Shown in pieces: positions 55,301 through 64,000 of a stretch of DNA of 64,000 nt. How positions within the stretch are numbered: position 1 is the first letter of the stretch; each line of letters begins with the position of its first letter. The notes under the pieces were generated by a model. The model did no database searches, was not told where the DNA came from, and saw nothing but the letters and a program-made list of their open reading frames with translations. Location: assembly GCA_022579005.1 (NCBI GenBank), contig MU401611.1:1-64000 (forward strand), read 5' to 3'. The stretch comes from Poronia punctata. Its lineage: Eukaryota > Ascomycota > Sordariomycetes > Xylariales > Xylariaceae. The position numbers were made by a program, and so were the translations under genes.

Positions 55301-56438
55301 AACTACCACACTTGGCCCATCGTTCTCTGTTACTTCATTGCCTAGCCCTAGTCTGCCTGCTTCGTCCTCTCTCACTTTTCCAGGCGAAGGACCCAGCCTC
55401 ACAGCATCAGCAGGGCCGGTAGATACAGTGGCTGGTGGTTCCAACCCTGAAACTACAGCTGACTGTTTGGCAATGACCACAATGGTAATCTCCACGATGA
55501 CCTTTTCCTGGTGCCAACAAGTTGGGCCAGTGACGCCCACCCTAGCCAGCCCAACGGGGCAAGTGAGTATTCAGAGCACCGTTGCCCCTGCCACTGGCAC
55601 ATTAGCACCGGCTTCTGCTCCTGGGGGGTACGAATTTGCGACTCCATCGGCCATTCAGCGATCACCGGCGCACCTATCTCCTCTTCATATTCCCCGTGTG
55701 TTGTCGACGTTGGCTACTGTGATTGTTCCGTCATCGTTGGGTCGCAATCCTTCCAAGCGCAGTAAAACAGCTTTCTGTGGCAGAACCGGCGATGTAGGCA
55801 ACTTCACGCTGAATGTAAGCTGACCCAGCCTTACCTAATTCCTAGAATCAGGCTAACCTCTTTAGTTTGATGATATTTCACGACAAGGCATAGAGACGGG
55901 TGAACCGACGTCAGTCTCCCAACCCTATCATCGCTTCTGGTACACCGGAGATTTCAAGATTGTGCCCGCATCTGGAAAGGCTTACCTCCCTTCCTCTGGT
56001 GGCTTGATGCTACAATATACTCCGTCATCCATCTCCAACAACTCCGCATACCCTCACGTGGGAGTTATCAGTGTTGGTGCTTTAATGCACACTCCTTGCT
56101 TCCACTTCGACTTTACCGGAGTTAATCTTGGCTGCGATTCCAAGGACTCATGTTCTTTCACCTTTACCGGATATCAATATGACCCGGCCCGGGGCAAGTC
56201 GGTCTTTATCACGTCGCAAAAGGTCAAAATTCCTGGTTGCGCGCAGAATGAACACTGCCCATTGAACCCGGTACGACTCGGCGATTTCAAGAGCTTGAGC
56301 GCTGTTACCATCGACGCACGCGTGAAAGGAAAGCCTACTGTGTGGTGGGCTGACGATTTCGCCTTGGGTTGGTCTCAGGGTGATTGCGAGTCGGGTGTTT
56401 GTCGGTCTCGGTATAGCAATAATGCGAAGAGATCTTGA
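52371..56438 (+). CDS. Secreted Ser/Thr/Pro-rich repeat protein (adhesin-like)
   Basis: This is a cell-surface or secreted mucin-like protein. Three exons (52371-52450, 52532-55814, 55866-56438) sum to 1,312 codons (1,311 aa). Exon 1 encodes a signal peptide (LCLLGGFCLAGLSSAQ, with likely cleavage after SAQ or SSA). The middle 1,050 residues are Thr/Ser/Pro/Gly-rich. They hold about ten copies of a TVTAPNGSP-type unit (53540-54150) and three closely similar copies of a longer unit beginning LPLQTLTLT and containing EPQTITITAP (54397-54740). They would be heavily O-glycosylated beta-strand stalks. The C-terminal 190 residues form a globular domain with conserved-looking cysteines (GCDSKDSCSFTFTGYQYD, WWADDFALGW, GDCESGVCR), as in other fungal stalked surface proteins. 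No GPI-anchor signal is evident. Function in adhesion is inferred from architecture only. Confidence 0.88.
53540..54150 (+). repeat. Coding repeats, TVTAPNGSP type
   Basis: About ten imperfect units of 20-30 residues share the core L-T-x-T-V-T-A-P-N-G-S-P with variable Ser/Gly spacers. Divergence between copies is high, so the array is not freshly expanded. Confidence 0.75.
54397..54740 (+). repeat. Coding repeats, LPLQTLTLT/EPQTITITAP type
   Basis: There are three tandem copies of about 36-40 residues, each starting L-P-L-Q-T-L-T-L-T and containing E-P-Q-T-I-T-I-T-A-P. They are more alike than the upstream units, suggesting more recent expansion or gene conversion. Confidence 0.8.
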
Positions 56439-56706
56439 TAGGCAGCCTTTGGGGAGGGGCGGTCGGTAACTTCATTTGCTTCCCATATTATTTTGCTCGA
56501 GATTTAACATGGAACATGAAGGCCATGTCAACAAGGTTATTGCCTTGTTTATGGCGTAATACATGTGGTGGATGGAAGGTACAGAAAAGATAAAGTCCCA
56601 CATTTGGCAATTTTGGTCGGTCATCATGTAGCTGCTTAATAACAAGATCGAGTTGCAAGTCAAAGTAGCGTATGAAAGTGTGATTTATTCTCCCAGCCCC
56701 TCGTCA

Positions 56707-58208
56707 TTACCAATCGTCTATGGCAGCGAGCAATTGAGATCGAGGCCATTTGAGCAAGCCAAGATGAGGCTCGTTGGGTGACTTGGACCAGACGCGCTCG
56801 AGATAACGGCAGATGGCTAGGCCTTCGATCCAGGCTTGCTTCCGCAGCCACCAGACGTGGGGACTGCAAAGCTTAGCATAATAGTAGAGCAAGATGAGCA
56901 AGGCCTTGTCATCCTTGCAGGACAATAGTTGGCGGAAACGGGGGTCGAAGACGCGAATGAAGACGGTGTGCTGAATGCTCGTCTCATCATTCAGCTCGCC
57001 CTGAAGTAGGGAGGCGGTCGCAAGGGCTGGCGCATAGTACGAGTTTGGGTATCTGGGTCCGAGATGATCAGATTGGCGAGGGTCTTTGCTTACCGGGTCG
57101 TCTGGCGCATGGTTGGCATTGGCATGGGAAATGGAAGTGGACAAGCCGTAGACCTCATCAAAGCCCGCTGGAAGCCGCGACAGGGCCTCTCGGTCTCTCG
57201 CATCGCCCTTGACAAAACCTAGCACCTCCTGGACGGCGCTCATCATCTCCTGCGCCGGGATTCTATAAGCGGAATCCGGTCGCGTGGGGTCAGTTAAACT
57301 GGCGAGTGCCCGATGGCCATCGCACAACTTGCACCATGAGAGGGTGGACGAAGTAGGCAACGATGTCGTCCATAGCGGCGGAGATGACCAGATGCTCGCA
57401 AAGGGGAGACGTTCATAGGGGGATGAAGGCGATCCATCGGACGCCGCACAAAGGGGCCGATCGGCCGCTCGCGCTTCTACGTGTGCTAGGTAGGCTATGC
57501 TCACGAGATTTGCCGAGACCCAGAGGACGTCCCGCTCGGCGGGCTGAACTGGACGTGCTAGTTTGCGCTGGAGAAGGGATATAGCGTGGTACCAGTGGAA
57601 GATTAGAGAGGGGGGTTCGGAGTGTGGTTGGTGAGGCAGGGGGAGGTGATGATGAGAGGATGGGATAGGAATAGGGGGAATAAGTGCGAGGTCGTGGATT
57701 TCGGTTAGGGCGAGGATGACGTGCATTAGGAGGGGGTTCTAGGAGGTTGATGTTAGTAAGTAGCTTTTCTCCTTTCTCTGTTTATTTTGTTTTGGTTTGG
57801 TAAGTTCTCTCTCTCCGTGCCGTCCCTTGCCAAGTTACTCCTGGCACGAGATCCCCTACAAATCCACCGAAAAGAACAACCCACCCCAAACAAGACAAGA
57901 AAAAAAGAATTAAAAGAAACCCACATACCGCAAAAGCCAAAGGCAAAGTCTTCTCAGCATAAACATGATGCGTCCTCCTCGTCCCAAGCGTCCAAACCGT
58001 CCGTCTCCGAAACTTTTCTAGTAAAGCGATATCCGCGGGAACAAGCTGATATATCTCGTCCACATTTGCCGAGCCGGAAATAGGTAAAGGGGCAGATGGT
58101 TCTGGTAGATGGATTATGAAACTGGCTTTAGTGTTGATGGCGAGAAGATGATGATTGCTGTTTTGTGGTGAGGATTTAGATTTTGATCTGGTGTGGTTGG
58201 TGTGGTGG

Positions 58209-58243
<35 letters not shown>

Positions 58244-58516
58244 ATATGTGCAGATTACGTTGAAGGAAATGCATTTCTTGCATTGGGGTTTGGTTTCGTC
58301 GCACTTTTTTTAGCGTGTTAGTTTGGTATGTGAGTTTGGTATGGGTATATAGGTACGTATGGGCTGGGATAGGTAGAACAGAAGAGGAAGAAGAAAAGAA
58401 AGGAAAACACATACCTTGATACCCCTTATCTTACAATTCGCACATCCCGTTCTTGACTTTTTATGGCTTTTGCGTTTCCGAATAGCGACGCCTTTATGGG
58501 AATCATCTGTTGTCAT
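56707..58516 (-). CDS. Zn2Cys6 transcription factor
   Basis: This is a fungal binuclear-zinc-cluster regulator acting in the nucleus. Three exons (58516-58415, 58303-57929, 57738-56707) are in phase 0 and sum to 503 codons (502 aa). The zinc cluster spans the first intron: CANCKIRGIK then CDETKPQCKKCISFNVIC, giving six cysteines with the expected C-x2-C-x6-C-x6-C-x2-C-x6-C spacing, preceded by the basic RKRKSHKKSR. Immediately after it comes a poly-Asn run encoded by a microsatellite. The C-terminal part (PADIALLEKFRRRTVWTLG, ALTEIHDLAL, and further helices to ICRYLERVW) resembles the fungal-specific domain of C6 regulators such as Upc2-type sterol regulators. It sits 20 kb from the NRPS among housekeeping genes, so a role in the cluster is not indicated. 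Confidence 0.9.
58208..58243. repeat. (GTT)n microsatellite encoding poly-Asn
   Basis: About twelve GTT units on the plus strand read as AAC codons in the Zn2Cys6 regulator, giving a poly-asparagine tract directly after the last zinc-cluster cysteine. Length variation between strains is likely. Confidence 0.85.
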
Positions 58517-58857
58517 GTTGTTTGGTAGGTAAGGACTTAGGTTATACCGTATAGACAGATAGAAAATGTCCCCTGTTTTAGAAAAGGTGATGAGCGAGTG
58601 GAAAAGAGGTAAAGAGTGCCAAGTTTGGTAAATACGTGCTGAGGCGATGAGAAGAGAAGAGAAGAGAAGACGACTTATTGCATAGGATATAGAATGGCTA
58701 ACGAACGATGACCCTTGCTTTACTCTGGAGTCTGTCTACTCTGCAAAAGATTTACTTCCATGAAGTCCAGAACAAAAAATAAACCCCCAATCACATAAAA
58801 CACAATCACATACTGTACCTACTTCCCCAAAACCAATCTCACCTTACGTGCAAGTAT

Positions 58858-58913
<56 letters not shown>

Positions 58914-59724
58914 GTNNNNNNNNNNCAAACAAAAAAAAAAAAAAAAAACAAACTTAACATATCACCCAAAACAAAACAACCATTACGTTCAATTTTACCC
59001 CCCCCCCCCACCCCCCCCCCCCCCCCCAGCATCCATCCATCCAGCCGCATAATAAAACTTCAAGCTCAGCTCACTCAACATTCCCATCCATCTCACCCAC
59101 TTACCCCCTTCCCCTGAATTCCTTGCTGCTGACAAATGACCAACCAATAGGAGTCATTCCTGTCCCAGGCAGTCTAACCACGTTTCGTATCTAAATTCCG
59201 TGCTAACCGCGTTTCGTATACCAAATCCACGCTAACCCAGTTTCGTATTTCCCATCTGACATATTACTGATGAGGCTATTCGCGATCCAATCCACCTCAC
59301 CTCTCATGCAGCAGGCAGGCAGGCAGGCAGGCGGGTAAAAAAGAAGGGGATTCGTCACCATAGTCCCCAATATTCTCACCGTTCCATCGTACATACAGAC
59401 GTATCCGGATCTACATACACCAAATAATATGTGCAACTTTTCCCGACCGAAGATGTATATACTCGGAAAATGGAACACACTAACCTACTTTCGTATTCCA
59501 GAGTATTATTAGTCGTGATATCTGGTTTGTAAGATGAAGAAGACAAGACAGAGAGACATATCGAAGGCAGTGTTTTATCTTCCACACGATAGTTCATTAC
59601 CATGTATATATAAACCCAACGAACCACCCGTAAAGAAAAACATGTATTGCTTGCTTTCATCCCCACACGCAAAACAACAACAACAACAGACACTCTTCAC
59701 ATCATCAAACTCCTTTCCAACAAA
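58517..59724. other. Intergenic with low-complexity DNA and assembly gap
   Basis: This is the promoter region of the minus-strand regulator and of the plus-strand oxidoreductase. It contains a 55-base G run, a 10-N gap, an A run, a C run (about 58998-59027), and a (GCAG)n run near 59310-59332. No gene is seen. Confidence 0.5.
58858..58925. other. Poly-G run and assembly gap
   Basis: Fifty-five consecutive G (58858-58912), then TGT, then ten N (58916-58925). A long homopolymer abutting a fixed-size N block marks where the assembler lost sequence. The true length and content here are unknown, and the G run may be an artefact. Confidence 0.95.
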
Positions 59725-60855
59725 ATGGCCTCCCAAGTCCCCTCCCCCCTCCCAACCACAATGCGAGCAATAATCCAAACCGCCCCAGCAACCTCTTCCG
59801 TAGAAACCGTACCCATCCCCCAAATCGAACAAGGCACGGCCCTGGTCCACGTATCCGCCTCGCTGGTACAATCGAACCTGGACAACATCTACCGCGCCGT
59901 CCTACCGCACTTCCGCCTCCCATACCCCATAATCCCCGGCTCTTTCAGCATAGGACGGATCGCAGCCCTCGCCCCAGACGCCGCCGTCCTGGAAGTAGGC
60001 CAGCTAGTCCTCGTATCAACCATGATCCGCGCCCGCGACGATCCAAACGTCGGTCTGGTCTGGGGCGTAATGGCCGGGTTCACAGACGCCCATACCAAGC
60101 TCTACGACGCTATGGCTTTGAAGGGCCATTACGCAGAGTACGTGCGGGCCCCTCTCGAGAACGTCTTCGCGCTCGACGAGGCGCGTCTCTTTGGTTCCCT
60201 CGGCTACACGCCAGGGGAACTGGTCCCCCTCGCAGCCAGTTTCATCGTGTACAATGCTTTGCGAATCATAGGTGTGCGAGCCGGCGAGCACGTCGTAGTC
60301 ACGCCTGCTACCGGACATTATAGCTCGGCGGCCGTTGACGTGGCCGTGGCTATAGGGGCGCGCGTGGTAGCAGCTAGTCGTAACGCGGCCGGTCTGGCCA
60401 AGTTGCGCGCTACCTATGCCTCGCAAGGGCTTGAGACCGTCCAGTTGACTGGGGATGCGGCGGTTGATACGGCGGCTATGAAGTCTTTCGGCCCCGTGCA
60501 CGCAGTCCTCGAGGTATCCCCTCCGGCTGCTACGGGCTCGTCGAATTTGGCTGCTGCCATAGCGGCTTTGTCTCACGGCGGGCGCATCGCTCTCGTGGGC
60601 GGACGCGGCGACGAGTCCATCCCCGTGTCGTACATTCAGACCATGCTAAATGGCCTTCGGATCCAGGGGTCGTGGATGTACGAACGCCAGGACGTCGAGG
60701 CCGTCATCCAGCTGACTGAGGCGGGGTTGTTGAAATTCGGAAAGAAGGCGGGCCATGAGACTGTATATGAGTTTGGCCTCGATCAGTTGGAAGAGGCCAT
60801 CGATACGGCGGTGGGAAAGGCCGGACCTGGATGTGTCGTGTATATTAAGCCTTAG
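59725..60855 (+). CDS. MDR-family (zinc-free) NAD(P)H oxidoreductase
   Basis: This is a medium-chain dehydrogenase/reductase, single exon, 377 codons (376 aa), start MASQVPSPLP at 59725. The N-terminal GroES-like half (residues 13-170) contains PGSFSIGRIAALAPD where zinc alcohol dehydrogenases have PGHExxGxV. The catalytic zinc ligands (Cys, then GHE) are absent, so it belongs to the quinone-oxidoreductase/enoyl-reductase side of the family. The Rossmann half has a modified nucleotide loop (TPATGHYSSAAVDVAVAIGARV) followed by an ASRN segment that may favour NADP(H). LSHGGRIALVGG and the closing AGPGCVVYIKP are typical. Similar fungal proteins are often labelled isopropanol dehydrogenase; substrate unknown. 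It is probably cytosolic, with no signal peptide. Confidence 0.88.
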   Translation: MASQVPSPLPTTMRAIIQTAPATSSVETVPIPQIEQGTALVHVSASLVQSNLDNIYRAVLPHFRLPYPIIPGSFSIGRIAALAPDAAVLEVGQLVLVSTMIRARDDPNVGLVWGVMAGFTDAHTKLYDAMALKGHYAEYVRAPLENVFALDEARLFGSLGYTPGELVPLAASFIVYNALRIIGVRAGEHVVVTPATGHYSSAAVDVAVAIGARVVAASRNAAGLAKLRATYASQGLETVQLTGDAAVDTAAMKSFGPVHAVLEVSPPAATGSSNLAAAIAALSHGGRIALVGGRGDESIPVSYIQTMLNGLRIQGSWMYERQDVEAVIQLTEAGLLKFGKKAGHETVYEFGLDQLEEAIDTAVGKAGPGCVVYIKP

Positions 60856-61224
60856 CCATTTGTGTGGACGCGATTACCGGGTAGGCCAGGAGGTGGTTAA
60901 TCCGACAAACCTCGAGGGAACAAATACACCGATAGTGAATAGCATAAATGTACTCTCAAGTTTATCAAACTTTCAGTCCTGCGCCCCTTAATAAGCACAA
61001 CAGGACTCGCACTAGATATCAAAAGACAATAACCGACTGAAGATGGTGTGAATGCGTGCACCCGAGCGGAATATATTGGCCCAATGCGCACCTTTCCTAA
61101 CACCTAACAAGAATCCCTCAAAAGTCCCGGTTGCAGTTAAACCGTCTGGTAGTAAGTATGAAAAGCGCTAAACGAAACCATTACCAGCATCGGCAAGAAA
61201 TATAAACATAGAAAGGCCGGGTCT
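60856..61224. other. Convergent 3' intergenic
   Basis: The flanks are the 3' ends of the oxidoreductase and the BSD2-like gene. No gene is seen. Confidence 0.4.
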
Positions 61225-62327
61225 TTATACCACCGTCTCGGCTCGCTCGCCTTCAGCGATGATAGGAATTCCCAATCCCCGGTCGGGACTCTGTAACACG
61301 AGCATCTCATGCCTTCTCGCTCTAATGTAGTCGCTGACCGCTCGAATGAGAATGAACCATCCGATAATCATCAAGATGTAAGCGATATACTCGCTACTGG
61401 CGACATCCGACCACCCTGATCCGTCGCCGGCATCCGTCGTGACCGCATCAGGATCGAAGTCATGGCTATTTGGATCTGGCGGTTGCGCATATCCATCGGA
61501 GCCATCTCCCATGCCGTCGTCAGGACCCGATTTCAGGGTGAAGCCCCATTGTATTAATTGTAACCCGAGTCCAGAACGGGCTCCATTCTTGGCAGCGTGT
61601 GTCGAGTGTAGCAAATAGGTGAGTAAGAAGACGATAGGATGCCACATGCTGATGAAGCCGTTCCATATGAAATTAGAGAAAGAGCCGACGGGCATGCCAT
61701 CGATGTAAACTTCGTCGAGCCCACCGAATCCGGGCGCAAGAATCGTAGTCTCCCAATATGGCGGCGCAGCATCCGCTGCAGCTTGTTCGTATGTCTACAA
61801 TCACTGTTAGAAACGGCGCGGCGCTCGAGGTCGATCAAACGCATGAGAGCACTTACCGGAGGAAGCTCTTCCACAACCTTCTCCGCTCTTTCGGGCCTAG
61901 CTGTCATGTTTGAGAAAACACCGTCCGACTGAATTCCGCCTCCATATATCCTGGAACTTGTTGCTGACCTCGACCCATTGCCGGTATTACCGAGGCCAGA
62001 TGTCGGCTGCCGAGGAGCTGTGGGTGGCATAGATTCCGTGGGCGCTGTAGCGTGTGCGGAACCAGTGGCCACGGCCTGCGAAACGGGAAACGAGTTGCCA
62101 CGCACTAAGCGTTGCCTATCATCGGGTTCATCATCGCTATCGTCGCCGTCGGAATCGAAGGCATCCGCCAGATCCGAATCTAAATCCTGTCTCCTCCCGT
62201 CGAGAGACGAACCGCGCGAGTGAAACGAGGGTGGCGGAGAGCTGGGTACCCTCTGTGGACGAAGAGAGGTAGGCGAGGCCGGAGTATCGTCGTCTTGGGT
62301 ATTCACCCGCTCGTACCGCCCCGCCAT
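61225..62327 (-). CDS. BSD2/NDFIP-like Rsp5 adaptor (DUF2370)
   Basis: This is an endosomal/Golgi membrane adaptor that recruits the HECT ubiquitin ligase Rsp5 to transporters (yeast Bsd2/Tre1, human NDFIP1/2). Two exons (62327-61857, 61794-61225) are joined in phase 0 to give 347 codons (346 aa). The cytosolic N-terminus (about 155 aa) is Ser/Asp-rich, with DSDGDDSDDEPDDRQRL. The hallmark AAPPYWETTILAP follows; its PPxY-like PPYW is the probable WW-domain docking site. After it come GLDEVYIDGMPVGSFSNF and three hydrophobic segments: about residues 195-215 (FISMWHPIVFLLTYLLHS), a shorter amphipathic one (LGLQLIQWGF), and 290-310 (IAYILMIIGWFILIRAV). The order and spacing match the family. Confidence 0.92.
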
Positions 62328-63767
62328 ATTGAATCGCTTTTTGACAGCAACTTTAAAATGTAGGGCGAAACGTGTTGAGCGATACTCGGAATTTAAGTAC
62401 GGAAGTTAGGTGTCGGTGTCGGTGTCGGATGTGCCGGTTCCGATTAAAGGAGAGGTACTTGGTTTCGAGCGTGTGAGACAACAGTGGAGAGCGAGTAGTG
62501 TATGTATGCAGAATGGGGCAGACGGAGAAGGAAAAGGCGGCAGGTCCGGGAATGGAGATGAAGAGAGAAGAAATGTGTAATCGGATGGAAAAGAAATGTC
62601 CTAGGGAAGGAAGAAAGAATGGCGCTTCGCCAGATAAACACCCAGCAAATACACCAGGTTGAAGGAAAGATGATTGTCGTCGGTCGATGAAGTTAAAAAG
62701 AGGAATTGTCACAAAGTCAAAAGGAGAGATTGCAGGCGGTTTGGGGCAGTATCAGGTTTACGAGTACAACGCAAGGCGTAAGGGGGGGTGAGGGAGGTGG
62801 ATGGGGTGGCGCTGCTGGTGTCATTAAGATCTAATCAGGGCATTGCACGGTAAGACTGGAAGTACAGTAATAGAAGCCTGCAGGGACCTGTACCTTCCGA
62901 GCCAATTTGAAGACATCAGGCCGTTGTCAGGCGGCGCTTGCCCTGTACATGCAGGTAGTTTACTGAATTTCAATTTAAAATGGCACCCAATTAAGACAAA
63001 TCCGGGCATGCGGCACAAAGGGGCGACAGGGGTTTGGGGGGTCCAGTCACGTTGGCCTCAGTGCTCTCCACGACCAGAGCCACGGGGATAACCCACGGGT
63101 CCTGCACATGTCCTCAAAGAATATCAAAGAGCCAAGACAGCCAAGATACACACAGCAGGAGTATGAGCAAGACATAATTGCTGCGGACCTCATTGATGAA
63201 GGGTTCGAGTCATGTCCTGTTCTAGAAGCAGATTGCCCAGCCTCGTATATCCAGGTGCTTGCTGCCCATCCAGCTAAACCTAGGTACCTATTCGCATACG
63301 TGTACGACAACATGTCCCGAGATATCCAAATACCTATGTCGAGTCTCATGCAACCGGACCTATGAATGTGACTGGTATCGCGCATACGAGTACAGACACA
63401 TATCGTAGGTGATTGATAAATGGTGGTAACAAACGGAACTCTAGAGTTGCCTACTCGTACGCGTAATCGTATCAGACTTATGAACCCAAAAGTCCATGTA
63501 CCGGTGACCGGTCGAGGTTTTACTAGCTGAAAGGGGTCTAAAGCTTCTTACTCGCTGCTTACCTAATACGGTAGCTTGAATGCAGCTACCCGTCCCCAAG
63601 TATCGCTTTGACGTCTTTTAATTTTCTAGCATGTCATTGCACAACAGCATCGCAAATTGCTGAAAGACCGGCAAGCGGCCCATTTCCCTTCGTCTCCGCG
63701 CCATGTAACACGTACAGCTGGGTTCACCGTCAATTTCCATATCCAGATCCCAAAAAGAGCCTATACA
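62328..63767. other. Intergenic, no convincing gene
   Basis: An 85-codon ORF (63108-63365, plus) exists but has no motif and no supporting context. The rest is the 5' region of the BSD2-like gene (purine-rich on the plus strand) and of the gene starting at 63768. Confidence 0.4.
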
Positions 63768-64000
63768 ATGTCTCGTCAAGCACTTGTACGTCCACCGACA
63801 TTGAACCCCTCCGAACCCGACACACAAAGCGCTAACTAGTCACTTCCAGAGCGGACAGCGCCATATCCTCCGAGCCCTCGCCCAATGGCCTAAAGACACC
63901 ATCCGACCGGAACTCCAGATGCAACAGGTTCTGGCAAAGCGTTTCGAACAACCCAAATCCGCTCTTGGACTGTCCGAGGACGAGCAACTACGACAGGCCA
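63768..64000 (+). CDS. Probable CBP6/UQCC2-type complex III assembly factor, 5' part
   Basis: This is a partial gene running off the window. Exon 1 (63768-63785) gives MSRQAL. A 64-bp intron with a GTACGT donor, a GCTAACTAG branch region and a CCAG acceptor leads to exon 2 from 63850. The translated start contains ILRALAQWPKDTIRPEL followed by a hydrophilic helix. A short start with an R-x-x-x-x-WPxDxxRP signature is typical of small mitochondrial factors related to yeast Cbp6 and human UQCC2, which help translate and assemble cytochrome b of complex III. Only about 55 residues are visible, so the assignment is tentative. Confidence 0.55.

Noticed and set aside
56707..58516. The Zn2Cys6 regulator as the NRPS cluster regulator
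   Set aside because: It lies 20 kb beyond the NRPS end, behind several housekeeping genes, and nothing in the sequence links it to the cluster.
58848..59117. Poly-Gly and poly-Pro ORFs on both strands
   Set aside because: They are translations of the poly-G/poly-C runs and of the N gap, not genes.
63108..63365. 85-codon ORF starting MSSKNIKEPRQ
   Set aside because: It has no family motif, no introns or upstream signals, and lies in plain intergenic DNA. A chance ORF of this size is expected.

Overview
The window reads as genomic DNA of a filamentous ascomycete (Pezizomycotina). The genes have short (about 50-115 bp) GT-AG introns with CTAAC/CTGAC-type branch sites. Families that are fungal or widespread in fungi are present: a multimodular NRPS, microsomal P450s, a DUF3176 membrane protein, a Zn2Cys6 regulator and Tsr3. 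The first 300 bases are an extreme A+T block, and some broken genes carry stops compatible with CpA-to-TpA change, which suggests past RIP. The genus cannot be told from the sequence.

Layout. Positions 1-36.5 kb are accessory DNA around a secondary-metabolite locus. It holds an intact microsomal P450 (605-2327, minus), a broken DUF3176 membrane-protein gene (2898-4352), a fragment of a TesB-like acyl-CoA thioesterase (5196-5428) and an acidic protein of unknown function (6158-7698, minus). A gene-poor stretch of about 5 kb follows, then a second intact P450 (12820-14332, plus), a decayed DMATS-type prenyltransferase (14886-15406, minus) and a giant NRPS (16293-36503, plus). The NRPS is read as six A-T-C modules followed by a lone carrier domain, (ATC)6-T, about 6,660 residues in total. 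Its reading frame breaks once, inside the fourth adenylation domain.

Positions 38.9-64 kb look like a conserved, mostly housekeeping block: TSR3 (18S rRNA modification), GGA (clathrin adaptor), mitochondrial IF-2, a two-pass membrane protein, an EI24/RRT8-like membrane protein, a large secreted Ser/Thr-rich repeat protein, a Zn2Cys6 regulator, an MDR-family oxidoreductase, a BSD2/NDFIP-like Rsp5 adaptor, and the 5' end of a probable CBP6/UQCC2-type complex III assembly factor. The block contains one 10-N assembly gap beside a 55-base poly-G run.

How the parts fit. The NRPS would assemble a peptide (six residues if used co-linearly). The two P450s are candidate oxidases, and the dead prenyltransferase and thioesterase fragment suggest that the locus once made a more decorated product. 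No transporter, cluster-specific regulator or intact tailoring transferase is visible next to the NRPS. With the frameshift in A4 and an unusual sixth carrier domain, the locus may be a pathway in decay, unless the frameshift is an assembly error.

Gene models were spliced by eye from reading frames and splice signals. Internal consistency (each exon chain summing to whole codons) is the main check. Domain names come from motif recognition, not from a search.
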